Origin: Sepioteuthis lessoniana
Taxonomy: Eukaryota > Mollusca > Cephalopoda > Myopsida > Loliginidae
DNA: 64,000 nucleotides
NCBI GenBank assembly: GCA_963585895.1
Contig: CAUZXS010004386.1
Coordinates: 103,501 to 167,500, forward strand
Direction of reading: 5' to 3'
Positions 10,889-19,856 of this stretch are shown one piece after another (positions within the stretch are counted from its first letter, which is position 1; each line of letters begins with the position of its first letter). The notes beneath the pieces were generated by a model. It was not told the DNA's origin, ran no database searches, and worked only from the letters and a program-made list of their open reading frames with translations. Position numbers and translations under genes: made by a program.

Positions 10889-11152
10889 TACCCAACCCCT
10901 CCGCTACGAGCAGGATGCGACAAAAGAACAATTTTAAGCGGGGTTTAACAGATTTTAAATTCACAGTTTTCCTTCCCCTAGACCGGTTGCCATACCACAG
11001 TTAAAGAGTCCGTCTGCCCCACTATTTACCCATAGCTGGATTCTTATACTTCCCAAGGATATTGGGACTATGGGAAACCGCCTCGTCCGGGAATTGAACT
11101 CGGGTCACCGAGTCAATTTTCTAAGACAATAACCATTACACTACAAGCTCCT
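10889..11152 (-). repeat. SINE-A type copy with a variant tRNA head
   Basis: On the minus strand the order is head (TGTAGTGTAATGGTTATTGTC and GAGTTCAATTCCC), central domain, and tail ending in AGCGGAGGGGTTGGG-like sequence at about 10892. The head differs from that of the neighbouring copy. Together the two make a short inverted SINE pair. Confidence 0.8.
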
Positions 11153-11159
11153 CCTTTCA

Positions 11160-11890
11160 TATAACGAGCGGGGGAGTTAAATAAATGCATATACTGTTGC
11201 ATTGTTGGATCTCTGCTTTAACTGTTATTCTGATGATGATGTTATTCTGACGTTGATTAATGATCACTTCGAACTCGCCGTTGTGTTCTTTAGAAGACCC
11301 ATCTCCTTTCTTTCGTTGCAAGCTTCATGCTATTTGGCAGTGATGTTCAAACAAAGAAGCATCTTTTATTGAGAAAAATAAATACAAAACACCCACTTCA
11401 GTGTGTACATTTCCATAATTAATTCCCTAACTAGAAACGTTCATCTTTCCCTTACATATCACCCGAGTCACGAAACCAGGAGAGTTGGTCCTTTGTTTCA
11501 TGGATGGAAAAATATGCGCCCACCATCTTCACATGTGTGTACCCCTCAATTTTTGGGAACCAATGGAATAAATTTCAAACAACTTTTTCTAGCTTTTGAA
11601 TTTTTTTGGTCGTATGACTGAGATTATCCAATCAAAGCTAAGTTCTCAAACTGATCTCGGGGTCATCACCTGTCACTCAAGTCTTCCTCTCTATTTGTAA
11701 TTTTGTCAGCATGGCCAAATCTTTACTCATTTGACATGAAGTCTATCACTACAATTTCTGATTCATTTTTTTTTCAAATTATACTATACCTTTCAAATAA
11801 TAGATATAGCTACTTTATGATTTAACAATGCTGAGCCTATATAGAATAATTTTCCGAAAATTATGACGAGGTCGACTGCGACGAATAATT
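11160..11890. other. No recognisable feature
   Basis: AT-rich sequence. A short match (GTCAGCATGGCCAAATCTT near 11703) recurs near 13580, so some of it is repetitive. No credible coding region. Confidence 0.4.
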
Positions 11891-11897
11891 ATGGGTA

Positions 11898-12020
11898 AAT
11901 ATCCACGAACAGGATGAGACCAAAAAGCAATTTTAAGAGGAGAAAAGCTAGTTTCAATACCTTACTCTGGGATGGTTGCCTCGCTAAAGAACCCATTGGG
12001 CCACGCTATTTACTCATAGC
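11898..12020 (-). repeat. SINE-A body fragment, degenerate
   Basis: It carries diverged tail and central-domain landmarks in order: ACAGGATGAGACC, GGTTGCCTCGCTAAAGAACC and CTATTTACTCATAGCTG. Confidence 0.55.
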
Positions 12021-12147
12021 TGAAAAGAGTACAGATAGATTAAGGCCTTTTCGAGCATTTTCCTGAAGCGGCATAAAAACTTCCTGTCCAAGATTTGACG
12101 GACACGAACAAGAATAAGATGACACAGTAATTCAAATAATTTTTCAT

Positions 12148-12158
12148 ATATATATATA

Positions 12159-12206
<48 letters not shown>
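12148..12206. repeat. (TA)n-(GT)n-(GA)n microsatellite
   Basis: Short TA, GT and GA runs directly left of a large fold-back. Confidence 0.95.
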
Positions 12207-12209
<3 letters not shown>

Positions 12210-12438
12210 ATAATATAATAATAAATAGATATATATATTAGTTTATATATATATATTCAACGGCATAGATACTTATCTGCGATCACTGGTTTCTTGCCGC
12301 TTTACACAGCAAAAATCTGCGTGATGATTGCTGTATAAAGACAGCATGAGACCAGTGGTCGCAGATAAACATTTATGCCATTGAATATATTCAAAAACTA
12401 GTATATATTTATTTATTATTATTATATTATATAATAGC
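12206..12438. repeat. Fold-back: two 107-bp inverted arms, 16-base spacer
   Basis: The left arm 12206-12312 and right arm 12329-12438 are inverted copies. Landmarks read GGCATAGATACTTATCTGCG on the left and, inverted, CGCAGATAAACATTTATGCC on the right, with matching AATAATAATAAATA-type outer ends. The spacer is only about 16 bases. The same build occurs at 14568-14918. Inverted terminal copies are typical of Penelope-like elements, so this is probably a PLE terminal derivative. Confidence 0.7.
12315..12366 (+). ncRNA. Hammerhead-ribozyme-like motif, degenerate core
   Basis: The layout fits a type I hammerhead. Stem I is ATCTGC (12315-12320) with GCAGAT (12361-12366). The core GTGATGA (12321-12327) stands where CTGATGA is expected. 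Stem II is TGCTG/CAGCA (12329-12333/12342-12346). GAGA at 12348-12351 replaces GAAA. A 2-bp stem III (CC/GG) is followed by the TC cleavage position. The inverted left arm keeps GAAA in the same context. Two core changes make activity doubtful. PLEs are known to carry hammerhead motifs. Confidence 0.5.
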
Positions 12439-12439
12439 T

Positions 12440-12525
12440 CTATCATAGATATTGAGCACTCTCCAAATTATACCACATATGGTCTACCACTAACCCACCA
12501 AATGAGATAGGGACAAATATATGCT
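12440..12525. repeat. Repeat shared with 49445-49545
   Basis: ATAATAGCTCTA, GATATTGAGCAC and CTCCAAATT occur in the same order at 49445-49500. Here it follows the fold-back, so it may belong to the same element family. Confidence 0.55.
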
Positions 12526-12544
12526 GTCGTAATAAGGGAGGCTT

Positions 12545-12580
12545 CAGGTTGCTCTCGACTACGGTCGCCAAATTTACTTT
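12545..12580 (+). repeat. SINE-C tail fragment
   Basis: CTCGACTACGGTCGCCAAAT and TTTACTTT match the 3' end of SINE-C (see 15885-16145). Confidence 0.6.
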
Positions 12581-12779
12581 TATATATATATATATATATA
12601 TATAAGTGTAGACCTTAGTGTCTGGTGTTTAGGATACACAGATAGTTTTATTCATAACAAACAAAGGCCCTGTCTATGTGTTACCCAGTGAAATTTGATG
12701 GCTTGAGTAAACAAATGTTTCAGTTTAATATCTGAATTTGAAACACATCCCTCCCATGCATAAAAAATGTCTCCTCTCC

Positions 12780-13480
12780 TCAACGATACCCTTTTCCTCG
12801 ACGATAACCGTGACGGTAATCGTACCTACATAAGTGGTGTAGCGTTACCGGTGCCAACCACTGCACCAAATAAACGTACGTGTAGCACTACAGCACCATG
12901 ACGAGAGTTGCAACTACTTGTTCATGGTAGTCGGCGAAAAGAGAGAGATAAGGTGAAGGAATTACTTCAGCCAATTAGATATACAGAGACTATACACCGT
13001 TCGAGGTGAAACGGACAAACATAGAGTGAGATAATACTTTTTTACCGACTCGGCAGCCACCTTTGCATGTGTGACCACACCGTTGGCTGACCCCTCCTCT
13101 ACGGGGCCCACTGCTAAGTCTGCTCCCTTTGTTTCTGGTCCTTCTGATTGACTCCGACCGATTAAGTGTCTGCATCTTTTAATCCTTTTATATTTTTTCT
13201 TCTAATTGTTCTCTATACAATCATTAAATCACGTAATCATTAAAACTTTCAGATACAGGTCATTGCTAAATATCAGCAGACAGCTACCTAATTCGTTTTC
13301 CTTTGATATTTTGCTTGCAGCTGATTCTAAAACAAACCTGTCGATTTTTATTTTGGCATCCGATGACATATGTACGCAGACAAGGTCTATGCAGGCCCTG
13401 ACCTTTTTAAATCGGAAACCTGCAAAAACAAACTCAAAGTCTAGCTTAAAAACAATTTATTACTAAAACAATTAACTAAA
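12780..13480 (-). repeat. LTR-like repeat with TATA-type promoter
   Basis: On the minus strand it matches 57350-57960 in order: ATCAGCTGCAAGC, TGATATTTAGCAATGAC, GATTACGTG, a TATA-like AATATAAAAGG at about 13190, then CTGAAGTAATTCCTTCAC and a CATGGTGCTG segment. An AT-rich upstream part, a TATA box and a GC-richer downstream part are what one expects of an LTR. No flanking coding region or tRNA-primer site was identified. The small open frames inside are incidental. Confidence 0.5.
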
Positions 13481-13484
13481 ATCC

Positions 13485-13835
13485 CTAATTATTTGATAGT
13501 AGTCTGTTTGTATCTTTAAGTCCCAAAGAATTTCTCGTATCTCATTTTCTAGGACAGATTCTGGCTTGTGAATTTGTCAACGTGGCCAAATCTTAAACTT
13601 TAGCATACTTCCTAGTTGATCACCTTTCCTACTCAGTCATGTCTGTTTTTGAATTCTTTACGTGGCCGTTCGCCGCATTCACTTATAATGTAATCGATTT
13701 TCGGGGAGTGCCTTAACCCCTCTGTGAACCCTGACGACAAGAAAAAAAGTGCTTTAGAAAACTCTATCACAAATTCTGGATGAACATAACACTAGAAAAA
13801 CGGCAAATAAGAAATAATACGTTGGGACGTTTTCT
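13485..13835. other. No recognisable feature
   Basis: AT-rich. Contains a short match to 11690-11720. No gene seen. Confidence 0.4.
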
Positions 13836-13839
13836 AAGT

Positions 13840-14160
13840 ACAAAATGGCATTACTGCGTTCTGTAATTCAGCTCTCGCATCATTTAAGAGAGACTGAAGA
13901 AAAACTCAAAGAGAAAAGAAGACACGGGAAGTTTTTGCTGTACAAGTGTTGGACCAGAAAAATTATAAGTAATTGGAGATATACTGAAACCCATCTCTTC
14001 TTTCTTCCCTTCTTCTCTCAGATATGAGTAAAATGGTAGGGTAGACTGGATTCTTAGCCTTGGTAAGGTAACCCGTCGATGAGATGGAAAAACTCTGAAA
14101 TCAAATCGAAGGAGTGTTGTTTGGGAGAGTCTGTAACATGTTGATGCATGCTTCTTTTGT
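13840..14160 (+). repeat. Direct repeat, left copy (right copy 15060-15395)
   Basis: About 320 bases are shared in diverged form with 15060-15395: GGCATTACTGCG, TTTAAGAGAGACTGAAGAA, CCATCTCTTCTTTC, and a SINE-type central domain (ATATGAGTAAAATGGTAGGG, GGATTCTTAGCCTTGG). The family looks like a further SINE sharing the central domain under a different head. Confidence 0.6.
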
Positions 14161-14194
14161 TATGAGCTCATCCAAACAGTGTAACTGGTCCTAA

Positions 14195-14375
14195 CCAAGT
14201 GGACCTGAGAGTGATGGCAATGAAGGACTACTCTGAATTCCACAAACTCCAGTATTACTGGAGCCCCACCATCAGATTGTTTAGTTTAGAATACAGGACA
14301 CTCGTTGGGCAGGTGTCTTACCCATCTGCAGAGATGTATTCTAAAGCCCCAGCCAACAGAGCTACAAGATGGACG
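14195..14375 (-). repeat. CAGTCGG repeat, conserved-region fragment
   Basis: AGTGGACCTGAGAGTGATGG, CACCATCAGATTGTTTAG and CTGCAGAGATG appear in the order of the minus orientation. The AT-rich body and tail are missing. Confidence 0.7.
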
Positions 14376-14462
14376 GGAGAGTCCATCACACACACATACA
14401 TATATAGAGAGAGAAAATTTGAAAAACAAAGTTGTCCAAAAATGTTGAATTTATTACGAAGG

Positions 14463-14512
14463 AAAGTCAACGCTAAAACGTTTCGGTTTTAATGAACCTT
14501 CATCGGGACTTT
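14463..14512 (-). ncRNA. Hammerhead-ribozyme-like motif
   Basis: Read on the minus strand, stem I is AAAGTC (14512-14507) with GACTTT (14468-14463), a perfect 6 bp. Core CCGATGA (14506-14500) differs from CTGATGA by one base, and one extra A follows. Stem II is GGTT/AACC with loop CATTAA. GAAA is intact at 14484-14481. Stem III is CG/CG with a 6-base loop, followed by TT at the expected cleavage position. This is the complete topology of a type I hammerhead with two deviations. It lies just outside the fold-back at 14568-14918. Confidence 0.55.
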
Positions 14513-14567
14513 AAAATCGTGAACAAGTGTTGATAGAACAACGATGAATGTTTAATAAAATACAAAA

Positions 14568-14918
14568 ACAGGAAAAGAAGATTTTTATCAGTAAGAGTTT
14601 TCATACTATTGTTTTCGTCTTTATTTTTATTTTCTAACGTTTTGGCCGCTGTTTCCTCTGGCCTTCCTCAGGTCTCACCTGTTTATCTGGGCAAAGAAAT
14701 GATTCAACCTGGGAAATCATTTTTAAAGTTTGACTGGTGATGATTTCCCTGGTTGAATCATTTCTATGTCCAGATAAACAGGATACACCCGAGGAAGGCC
14801 AGAGGATACAGCGGCCGAAACGTTGTGAAAATAACAAGACCAAGACAATAGTCCGAAAAATCTTACTGATAAAAATCATCAAGCTTCGTCTCAGAAATTT
14901 AGACAGGAAAAGAAGATT
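14568..14918. repeat. Fold-back: 143-bp inverted arms flanked by a 16-bp direct repeat
   Basis: Arms 14578-14720 and 14739-14881 are near-identical inverted copies with an 18-base spacer. Each arm carries a hammerhead-like half: in the right arm CCGAGGA at 14789, GGCC/GGCC able to pair, and GAAA at 14817 followed by CGTT. The whole is bounded by ACAGGAAAAGAAGATT at 14568-14583 and 14903-14918, which looks like a target-site duplication. The open frames across the arms are not genes. Probably a PLE terminal-repeat dimer. Confidence 0.75.
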
Positions 14919-15059
14919 ATATCAAAGAATGATCATATAACCGTTCATTCATTCAATCAGCATTTTTTTTTTCGAAATACGTGATCGTCAAAGACGGTGA
15001 TGTTAAACAAATGGATATATATAAATATATATATAAGAAGGAACTCGGTGAAATATTTG

Positions 15060-15395
15060 TGGATACACTACGGCATTACTTTAGCTCTTACATTATCTAA
15101 GAGAGACTGAAGAAAAATTAGAAAAAGAAAGGAAAGCTGGAGAATTTCCAGCTTGGACCTAAAATTTATTGTTCATGTGCCAACATTGAATTCAATTTAA
15201 ACACAGAAATACAGAAAATCCATCTCTTTTTTTCGATCCCCTTGGATATGGGTAAACTAGTTAGATAGACGAGATACTTGTTTTTAGTAGGACAACCAGT
15301 CTACGAGAACGAAAAAAAATTTTATTCAAAGATGTTAAGGAGTCTTGCTTGAGATAATTTGTGAAGTACTGGTGCATCATTTTATGAGTATGCAC
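15060..15395 (+). repeat. Direct repeat, right copy (left copy 13840-14160)
   Basis: Same landmarks as the left copy: GGCATTACTTTAGCTCTTAC, AGAGAGACTGAAGAAAAATT, GATATGGGTAAAC and GGACAACCAGTCTACGAGAA. Confidence 0.6.
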
Positions 15396-15427
15396 TGTAA
15401 AATAGTTAAGGTAATTAATTGTTGTTG

Positions 15428-15505
15428 ATGAGCGTAGTCGTGGGCGAGCAGAAGGCTCCCTTTTCAATAGCTACTACACCGAGGTGTAGGGGAGGGCGCT
15501 ATGTT
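15428..15505 (-). repeat. SINE-C 3' fragment
   Basis: The inverted tail of SINE-C is present (GCAGAAGGCTCCCTTTTCAA, CACCGAGGTGTAGGGGAGGG). Confidence 0.75.
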
Positions 15506-15639
15506 AAAATTGTAACTTAGCAAAGGGCTTCGAATGTAAGTGTAGTTCCTCGCAGAGGTTATGCGCGTGCTCAAGTGGCGACCATCCAAGGCTTGTCAAC
15601 CGGCGTAGGGAAACAAGGGTTTTTGACTCATATGATGAT

Positions 15640-16320
15640 TCTTGAAAGATGCGGTGGTTTAGTGAGATGATGCAATAAGTAATTAAAATAGATCATATAT
15701 AAAAGTTGGAGAATTTGAAAATTTGTGAGTTGAGTTACAGCTTGGGTCAGAGCGAGAACGTTGGAAGTTCAGAACGGACAAGACGTGACGCAAAGAAATT
15801 GATTCAAAGAGAACCACAGTGAAGCCAGCCGGGCTAAAGCACAAGCAGACTAAACCAGCTATGCGCGTTGCCTGTCTCGCGGAAACTGGCTCATTGGCCT
15901 AGAGGGTAAAGTGTTCGCCAACGGTCCGTGAGACAGGGGTTCAATCCCAGGTCGCGTCATACCAAAGACTTGAAAAATGGTACTTGATACCTCATTGCTT
16001 AACACTCAGCAATATAAGGTACGTATCAAGGGTAAAGTGGAGCAATCCTGTGAAAGGAGTAGCACCTTCCCCTACACTTCGGTGCAGTAGCTACTGAAAA
16101 GGGAGCCTTCTGTTCGTCCTCGACTACGGTCGCCAACTTTACTTTATATCTCCCTCTTGTTGCTATCAATTATCACCCGAAAGAAATAAATAAACCGTGG
16201 TATAAAGCAACCAACAAACTCATTCGTGTCGTCTTTTAGCGGTAACGTTATGCCTGGATTTTCCTCCATCGCCGTGTCGGTGAGGTAACGTTACAGCACC
16301 AACAGATATTTGTCACACGC
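15640..16320 (+). repeat. LTR-like repeat interrupted by SINE-C
   Basis: A TATA-like CATATATAAAAG lies at about 15695. After the SINE-C insertion (15885-16145) the repeat resumes with a poly(A)-signal-like AATAAATAAA at about 16178, and ends near GGTAACGTTAC. It resembles the other LTR-like copies (12780-13480, 33360-34290, 57350-57960) in promoter position and in the GTAACGTTAC end. No gag or pol is nearby. Confidence 0.45.
15885..16145 (+). repeat. SINE-C copy, full length (family description)
   Basis: A tRNA-derived SINE of about 260 bases. The A-box-like segment is TGGCCTAGAGGG, the B box GGTTCAATCCC, followed by the body CATACCAAAGACTTGAAAAA, GCTTAACACTCAGCA, GTATCAAGGGTAAAGTGGAG and the 3' end CTCGACTACGGTCGCCAA plus a TTTACTTT run. 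It differs from SINE-A in head, body and tail. At least nine copies or fragments are in this window. Confidence 0.85.
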
Positions 16321-16520
16321 CTCACCAAACGAGCAAGTATTGCACAAGGCCGAGATTTAGGTGAATCCAGCCACAGGTCCATAGCCAAGCGAGCACAAAA
16401 TGCCTCGGGCCCTGTTGGCATTCCTCTAAAAAGGTGCCTCAGGCGCCGGGCGATAAACCAAGTTCCTCCAAGGAGGGTTAGAGCCTGGGTGGACAGCCAC
16501 TTAATGCTTGAGGATTAGGT
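16320..16520 (+). repeat. GC-block repeat
   Basis: A GC-rich unit with GGCATTCCTCTAAAAAGG, GGCGCCGGGCGATAAACC and AAGGAGGGTTAGAGCC. Related copies lie at 35255-35400 (+), 39935-40260 (-) and 40310-40650 (-). No coding potential is recognised. It stands out sharply from the AT-rich background. Confidence 0.7.
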
Positions 16521-16740
16521 CGAGAAATGCAACTTTTGGGATTACCCGGCAATCACGTCAAGCAGTCTCGACCGACCAGGACCCCATTACTCAAAACCGA
16601 TCCCAAACTAACTGCGTACCCAAAACGGCTGATCGGAAAAGGTCGATAAAGGAAGGGTATGTTACAACATTTACAATTCATAAAGTAATCAGTACAAAAA
16701 CTTTGATCGATAAACTCATTGTCTCGTCATAAAAAAAATA

Positions 16741-17425
16741 ATTTTGGGTTGGATTCCAAGCCACATCGGAGTAAGGGGAAACGAAAGAGCAGACTCGGCA
16801 GCCAAATCTGCCAAAGATCTAAGCCCCGAAGTTATTTCCATTCCATATACCGATTTGAAACCGACAATCAGTAAATCCCTTCACACAAAATGGCAACAAC
16901 GATGGGAAATGAACATCAATAATAAACTCTTCTAAATTCAGTCTACCTTAGGAGAATGGAGACCAGCTTTTAGAAAATGAAGAAGAGAACAAGTCGTTAT
17001 ATCCCGATTGTGCATTGGTCATACAAGGCTTACTCTCTCTTTCAAACTGAAACAGGAACCACAACCACAATGTTTGACCTGTCAGACAACTTGCGCGGTT
17101 AAACACATTCTTATGGAATGTAAAGCTTTCGCTGTCATCAGAAAGCAATTTTTCAAAGTGAACAGTTCAACCGATCTGTTGGAGAAGATCAAAATAGATG
17201 ACGTTCTGTTCTTGCAAGAGACAGGGAGGTACCAAAATTTGATGAATTAAAACTGGTTAATCATGTGCAAACAAAAGGAAATCCTACTTATATAAAATTT
17301 TACCTACTAAGTATTCGTTCAGAAATCTTTGGTTGAATGTATATACATTTAGACAGAATTTGGCGTTAAATAACCTACAAAGGTTGATACGCCATAAAAC
17401 CCAAACAATCAACCAACCAACCAAC
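16741..17425 (+). pseudogene. I/Jockey-type LINE 3' end: RNase H and C-terminal zinc knuckle, broken
   Basis: The 5'-truncated end of a non-LTR retrotransposon polyprotein. It opens in a cellular-type RNase H domain (WIPSHIGVRGNERAD, AAKSA), continues to a TKWQQRWE segment, hits a stop at about 16933 and a frameshift near 16975, then resumes with LCIGHTRLT and a Cys-His cluster (CLTCQTTCAVKHILMEC, about 17080-17130). It ends near 17250 with QETGRYQNLMN. An RNase H domain followed by this Cys-His cluster is usual for I, R1, LOA and some Jockey LINEs. It ends in the structured tail listed next. Confidence 0.8.
17359..17425 (+). other. LINE 3' tail stem-loop shared with SINE-B and the CAGTCGG repeat
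   Basis: Outer stem GGCGT (17362-17366) pairs with ACGCC (17389-17393). Inner stem AACC (17372-17375) pairs with GGTT (17382-17385). A CCAA-rich simple end follows. In SINE-B at 63560-63591 the same fold uses GGCAT/ATGCC, a compensatory difference. LINE reverse transcriptases often recognise a tail stem-loop; that this one is so recognised is inference. Confidence 0.7.
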
Positions 17426-17429
17426 CAGC

Positions 17430-17690
17430 CTTTGATAGATAAATACGACACGACTTTTGTCGATAAATGTAAAAAAAAAAATGCAGATGAATCCAAACAA
17501 AAATAAGTCACACAAATAAGGTTCTACTTCCATCTTCTCCCGCACACAAACACACACACTAAGAATAAACAGGAAATGGACCAATCGAATCTAGCTTGAA
17601 CTTTTGTCACTACCCATTATGAATAAAAACTCTTCAAAGAAAACTAGAATAATGTTTTGTTTTGTCTTTTTTTGTTTGCAGATATATTAG
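17430..17690. other. No recognisable feature
   Basis: AT-rich, with no motif identified. Confidence 0.4.
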
Positions 17691-17860
17691 CTGAACTTAT
17701 ACACCTTGAAAAAAATTGTAAAATTAGCATATTTAGAAAATGTTTACTAAGGGTTTTTTTTATTTTTTACTTTTTGTTAATAAACTAATTACAAATAAGA
17801 TGTAAAACATTCTCATTTAATATTGTCTTCATAAAATATTTATTAAACATCCAAATACTC
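17690..17860. repeat. Single unit of the repeat tandem at 42620-43115
   Basis: AAATTAGCATATTTAGAAAA, ATGTTTACTAAGGG and TTCATAAAATATTTATTAAA match the tandem units at 42.6-43.1 kb. Confidence 0.5.
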
Positions 17861-17869
17861 CTGCAAAAA

Positions 17870-18215
17870 ATATAGAAGTGGTGCACATAGAGGACGTTCT
17901 CTTAGTTCGTTTTTTTTTTTTTTTTCTTCTTTTCTATAACAGCATTCTGGCTTCCTGAAATATTCCTTAAACAAAATAGATTAAATTATTTCAATTATCG
18001 GTATATTTTTTCAAACCATGCAACAGAAACTATAATGAAATTATCTAATGTTGAGTAAAATTTTTTTTTTTTAATTTGGATTCTTGAAACAAATACCAGC
18101 TGAAGTATATGTATGCAAATCGGTCTATAGTTAAAATACAGTTTTTGCTGATTTTCATCAGAGGTAAGACATACCTCATTTAAAAAAGATCCTGGGTACT
18201 AATAAAAGAACTGTT
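17870..18215. other. No recognisable feature
   Basis: T-rich runs and unassigned AT-rich DNA leading to a transposase remnant. Confidence 0.4.
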
Positions 18216-18221
18216 AACGGA

Positions 18222-18320
18222 AACAATGGAAAGGTTCGTAAAACCCATTCAAGAAGGCAATCCACAGTGTAGTGTGGCCAAAGACTTTAGTTGTTTCCAA
18301 TCAGCTGTAACTAATATTTG
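18222..18320 (+). pseudogene. Tc1/mariner transposase N-terminal fragment
   Basis: About 33 codons from an ATG read MERFVKPIQEGNPQCSVAK and then DFSCFQSAVTNIW. The spacing of the basic and small residues and the QSAVxxIW ending match the first helix-turn-helix of Tc1-family transposases. The frame is cut by the SINE-A inserted at 18321. No further transposase is found downstream. Confidence 0.55.
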
Positions 18321-18609
18321 GGAAGTGTCCGTGGTGTAATGGTTATCGTCGGAGGAAATGGACACGGCGACACGAGTTCAAATCCTGGACGAGGCTGATT
18401 GCATTTCACATAGCACTAATACCCTTGGGAAAAGTATGAATCCAATTATTCTCCCTCCAGCTATGAGTAAATAGTAGGACAGACTGGTTCTTCAGCCTTG
18501 GTGAGGCAACTAGTCTAGGAGAATAAAAACTCTAAATTCAAACCTATTAAACTCCTCCTAAAAATTGATCTTGTGTCATATCCTGCCCGAGCGGAGGGGT
18601 TGGGTAAAT
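18321..18609 (+). repeat. SINE-A copy, full length
   Basis: Head with A and B boxes, central domain and tail (CTGCCCGAGCGGAGGGGTTG, GTAAATA). It interrupts the Tc1-like fragment and is followed directly by a CAGTCGG repeat. Confidence 0.9.
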
Positions 18610-18619
18610 ATGAAAGCTT

Positions 18620-19258
18620 ATTTGTTTGAACATAAGTATATGGCTATTGTTTCTGTACAGTTAAATGGTTTCAATTATTGCTCTCGAAAACTAATAATTC
18701 TATTCAATGTTAATCATTTGTTTACAGACTGTGTAGTGGTTACGAGTATTGCTATTTAACACTCATTATTCTATTGAACACTATTCATTCTTTTGCACTC
18801 AGACAAATAGTTCCCAACATTGCTTTGTTATAGGAATAATTCTAAGTTATTTATTTTAACACTAATAGTTCTATTCAATGTTCATCATTCGTTTGCACAC
18901 AGTTAAATAGTTCCAAGTATTGCTATACATATTTAACAATTTAATCAGTCATTTGTAAACACACGGTGAAATGATCAAACAGTTCTATTTCTAACAATTA
19001 AATTTAGTTAAAGTCATTTGTTTGCACTCAGTTTAAATGTCAAACAGCTTTATTTGACCCTATCAGGTGCTACCACTCCGGATCAGAGTGGAACTGGGAG
19101 CAATGACAATGAAGATGTACTTCGCATTCCCCAAAGGTTCAGCATTACAGGAGCCTCACCATCAGATTGTTTAGTGTCAAATCCAGGACATTCATTGGAG
19201 GGTTACCTCTCAGCAGAGATGCCATCGGTGTATTCTTCAGCCTCAACCGACAGGGTGG
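18620..19258 (-). repeat. CAGTCGG repeat, lacking tail
   Basis: AT-rich modules, then CTATCAGGTGCTACCACTCC, GGAGCCTCACCATCAGATTG, and an end reading CAACCGACAGGGTGGCAATG, which is a mutated head. Confidence 0.75.
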
Positions 19259-19259
19259 C

Positions 19260-19585
19260 AATGGAGATGAGGGTTAAAGAAATAGTGTTTTGCAACTAAA
19301 AGTGTGCTCTATCCAACGGCGTTATTGTGTGCTTCCTACATCTGCAGCGTAGGAGTGTGTAAATGATTGAATACAACACTGATCTATAGATTAAATAAAT
19401 TTTATTTATTTAACTTGAGTGAGATGTTTATTGAAAAACAGAAATTACAGAGTCTTTTCTCGTAAGAAAACATAATATTAGGCAGAGCGTAAAAATTTGT
19501 CAGTATCAATATTACAAGAAAGAAAAGTTCATACATTCACTATAGTAGTTTGTGTCGTCTAAATCTTGCTTATATATTTTGTGTG
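19260..19585. other. Unassigned; contains a 45-base module shared with 21655-21705
   Basis: TGCTCTATCCAACGGCGTTA followed by TTGTGTGCT recurs near 21661 with one change. Otherwise unrecognised. Confidence 0.4.
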
Positions 19586-19748
19586 CAGGAAATATCTATG
19601 TGTTAATTTACAAAGCTTTTTGCTTAGATGTAGCACAAGGCCGCATGAATGGGGCACCCAATGAGAATCGAACTCACTCGTGTAGGTTTGCTAGTCTACC
19701 TTGCTAACCATTACACCACCCGAGGTGCCCCAGGAAATATCTATGTGT
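19586..19748 (-). repeat. SINE-D copy with 18-bp target-site duplication
   Basis: CAGGAAATATCTATGTGT occurs at 19586-19603 and 19731-19748, perfectly duplicated. Between them (minus strand) is a short tRNA-derived SINE: GGTGGTGTAATGGTTAGCAA head, GAGTTCGATTCTCA B box, GGGTGCCCC, then GGCCTTGTGCTACATCTAAG. A second copy lies at 41652-41781. The perfect duplication points to a young insertion. Confidence 0.9.
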
Positions 19749-19856
19749 GAGTATGTCACTATGTAGGGGAGAAAGTTTTCTTATGCGCTAATATCTAAGC
19801 GCATGCGGTTAAAATACTTTAACAGTAAACGAACACTTAAATCGTCATGTGAATAT

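Noticed and set aside
13206-13466. 86-codon ORF as a host gene
   Set aside because: It overlaps the minus-strand LTR-like repeat that is shared with 57.5 kb, and no reading frame is conserved between the copies.
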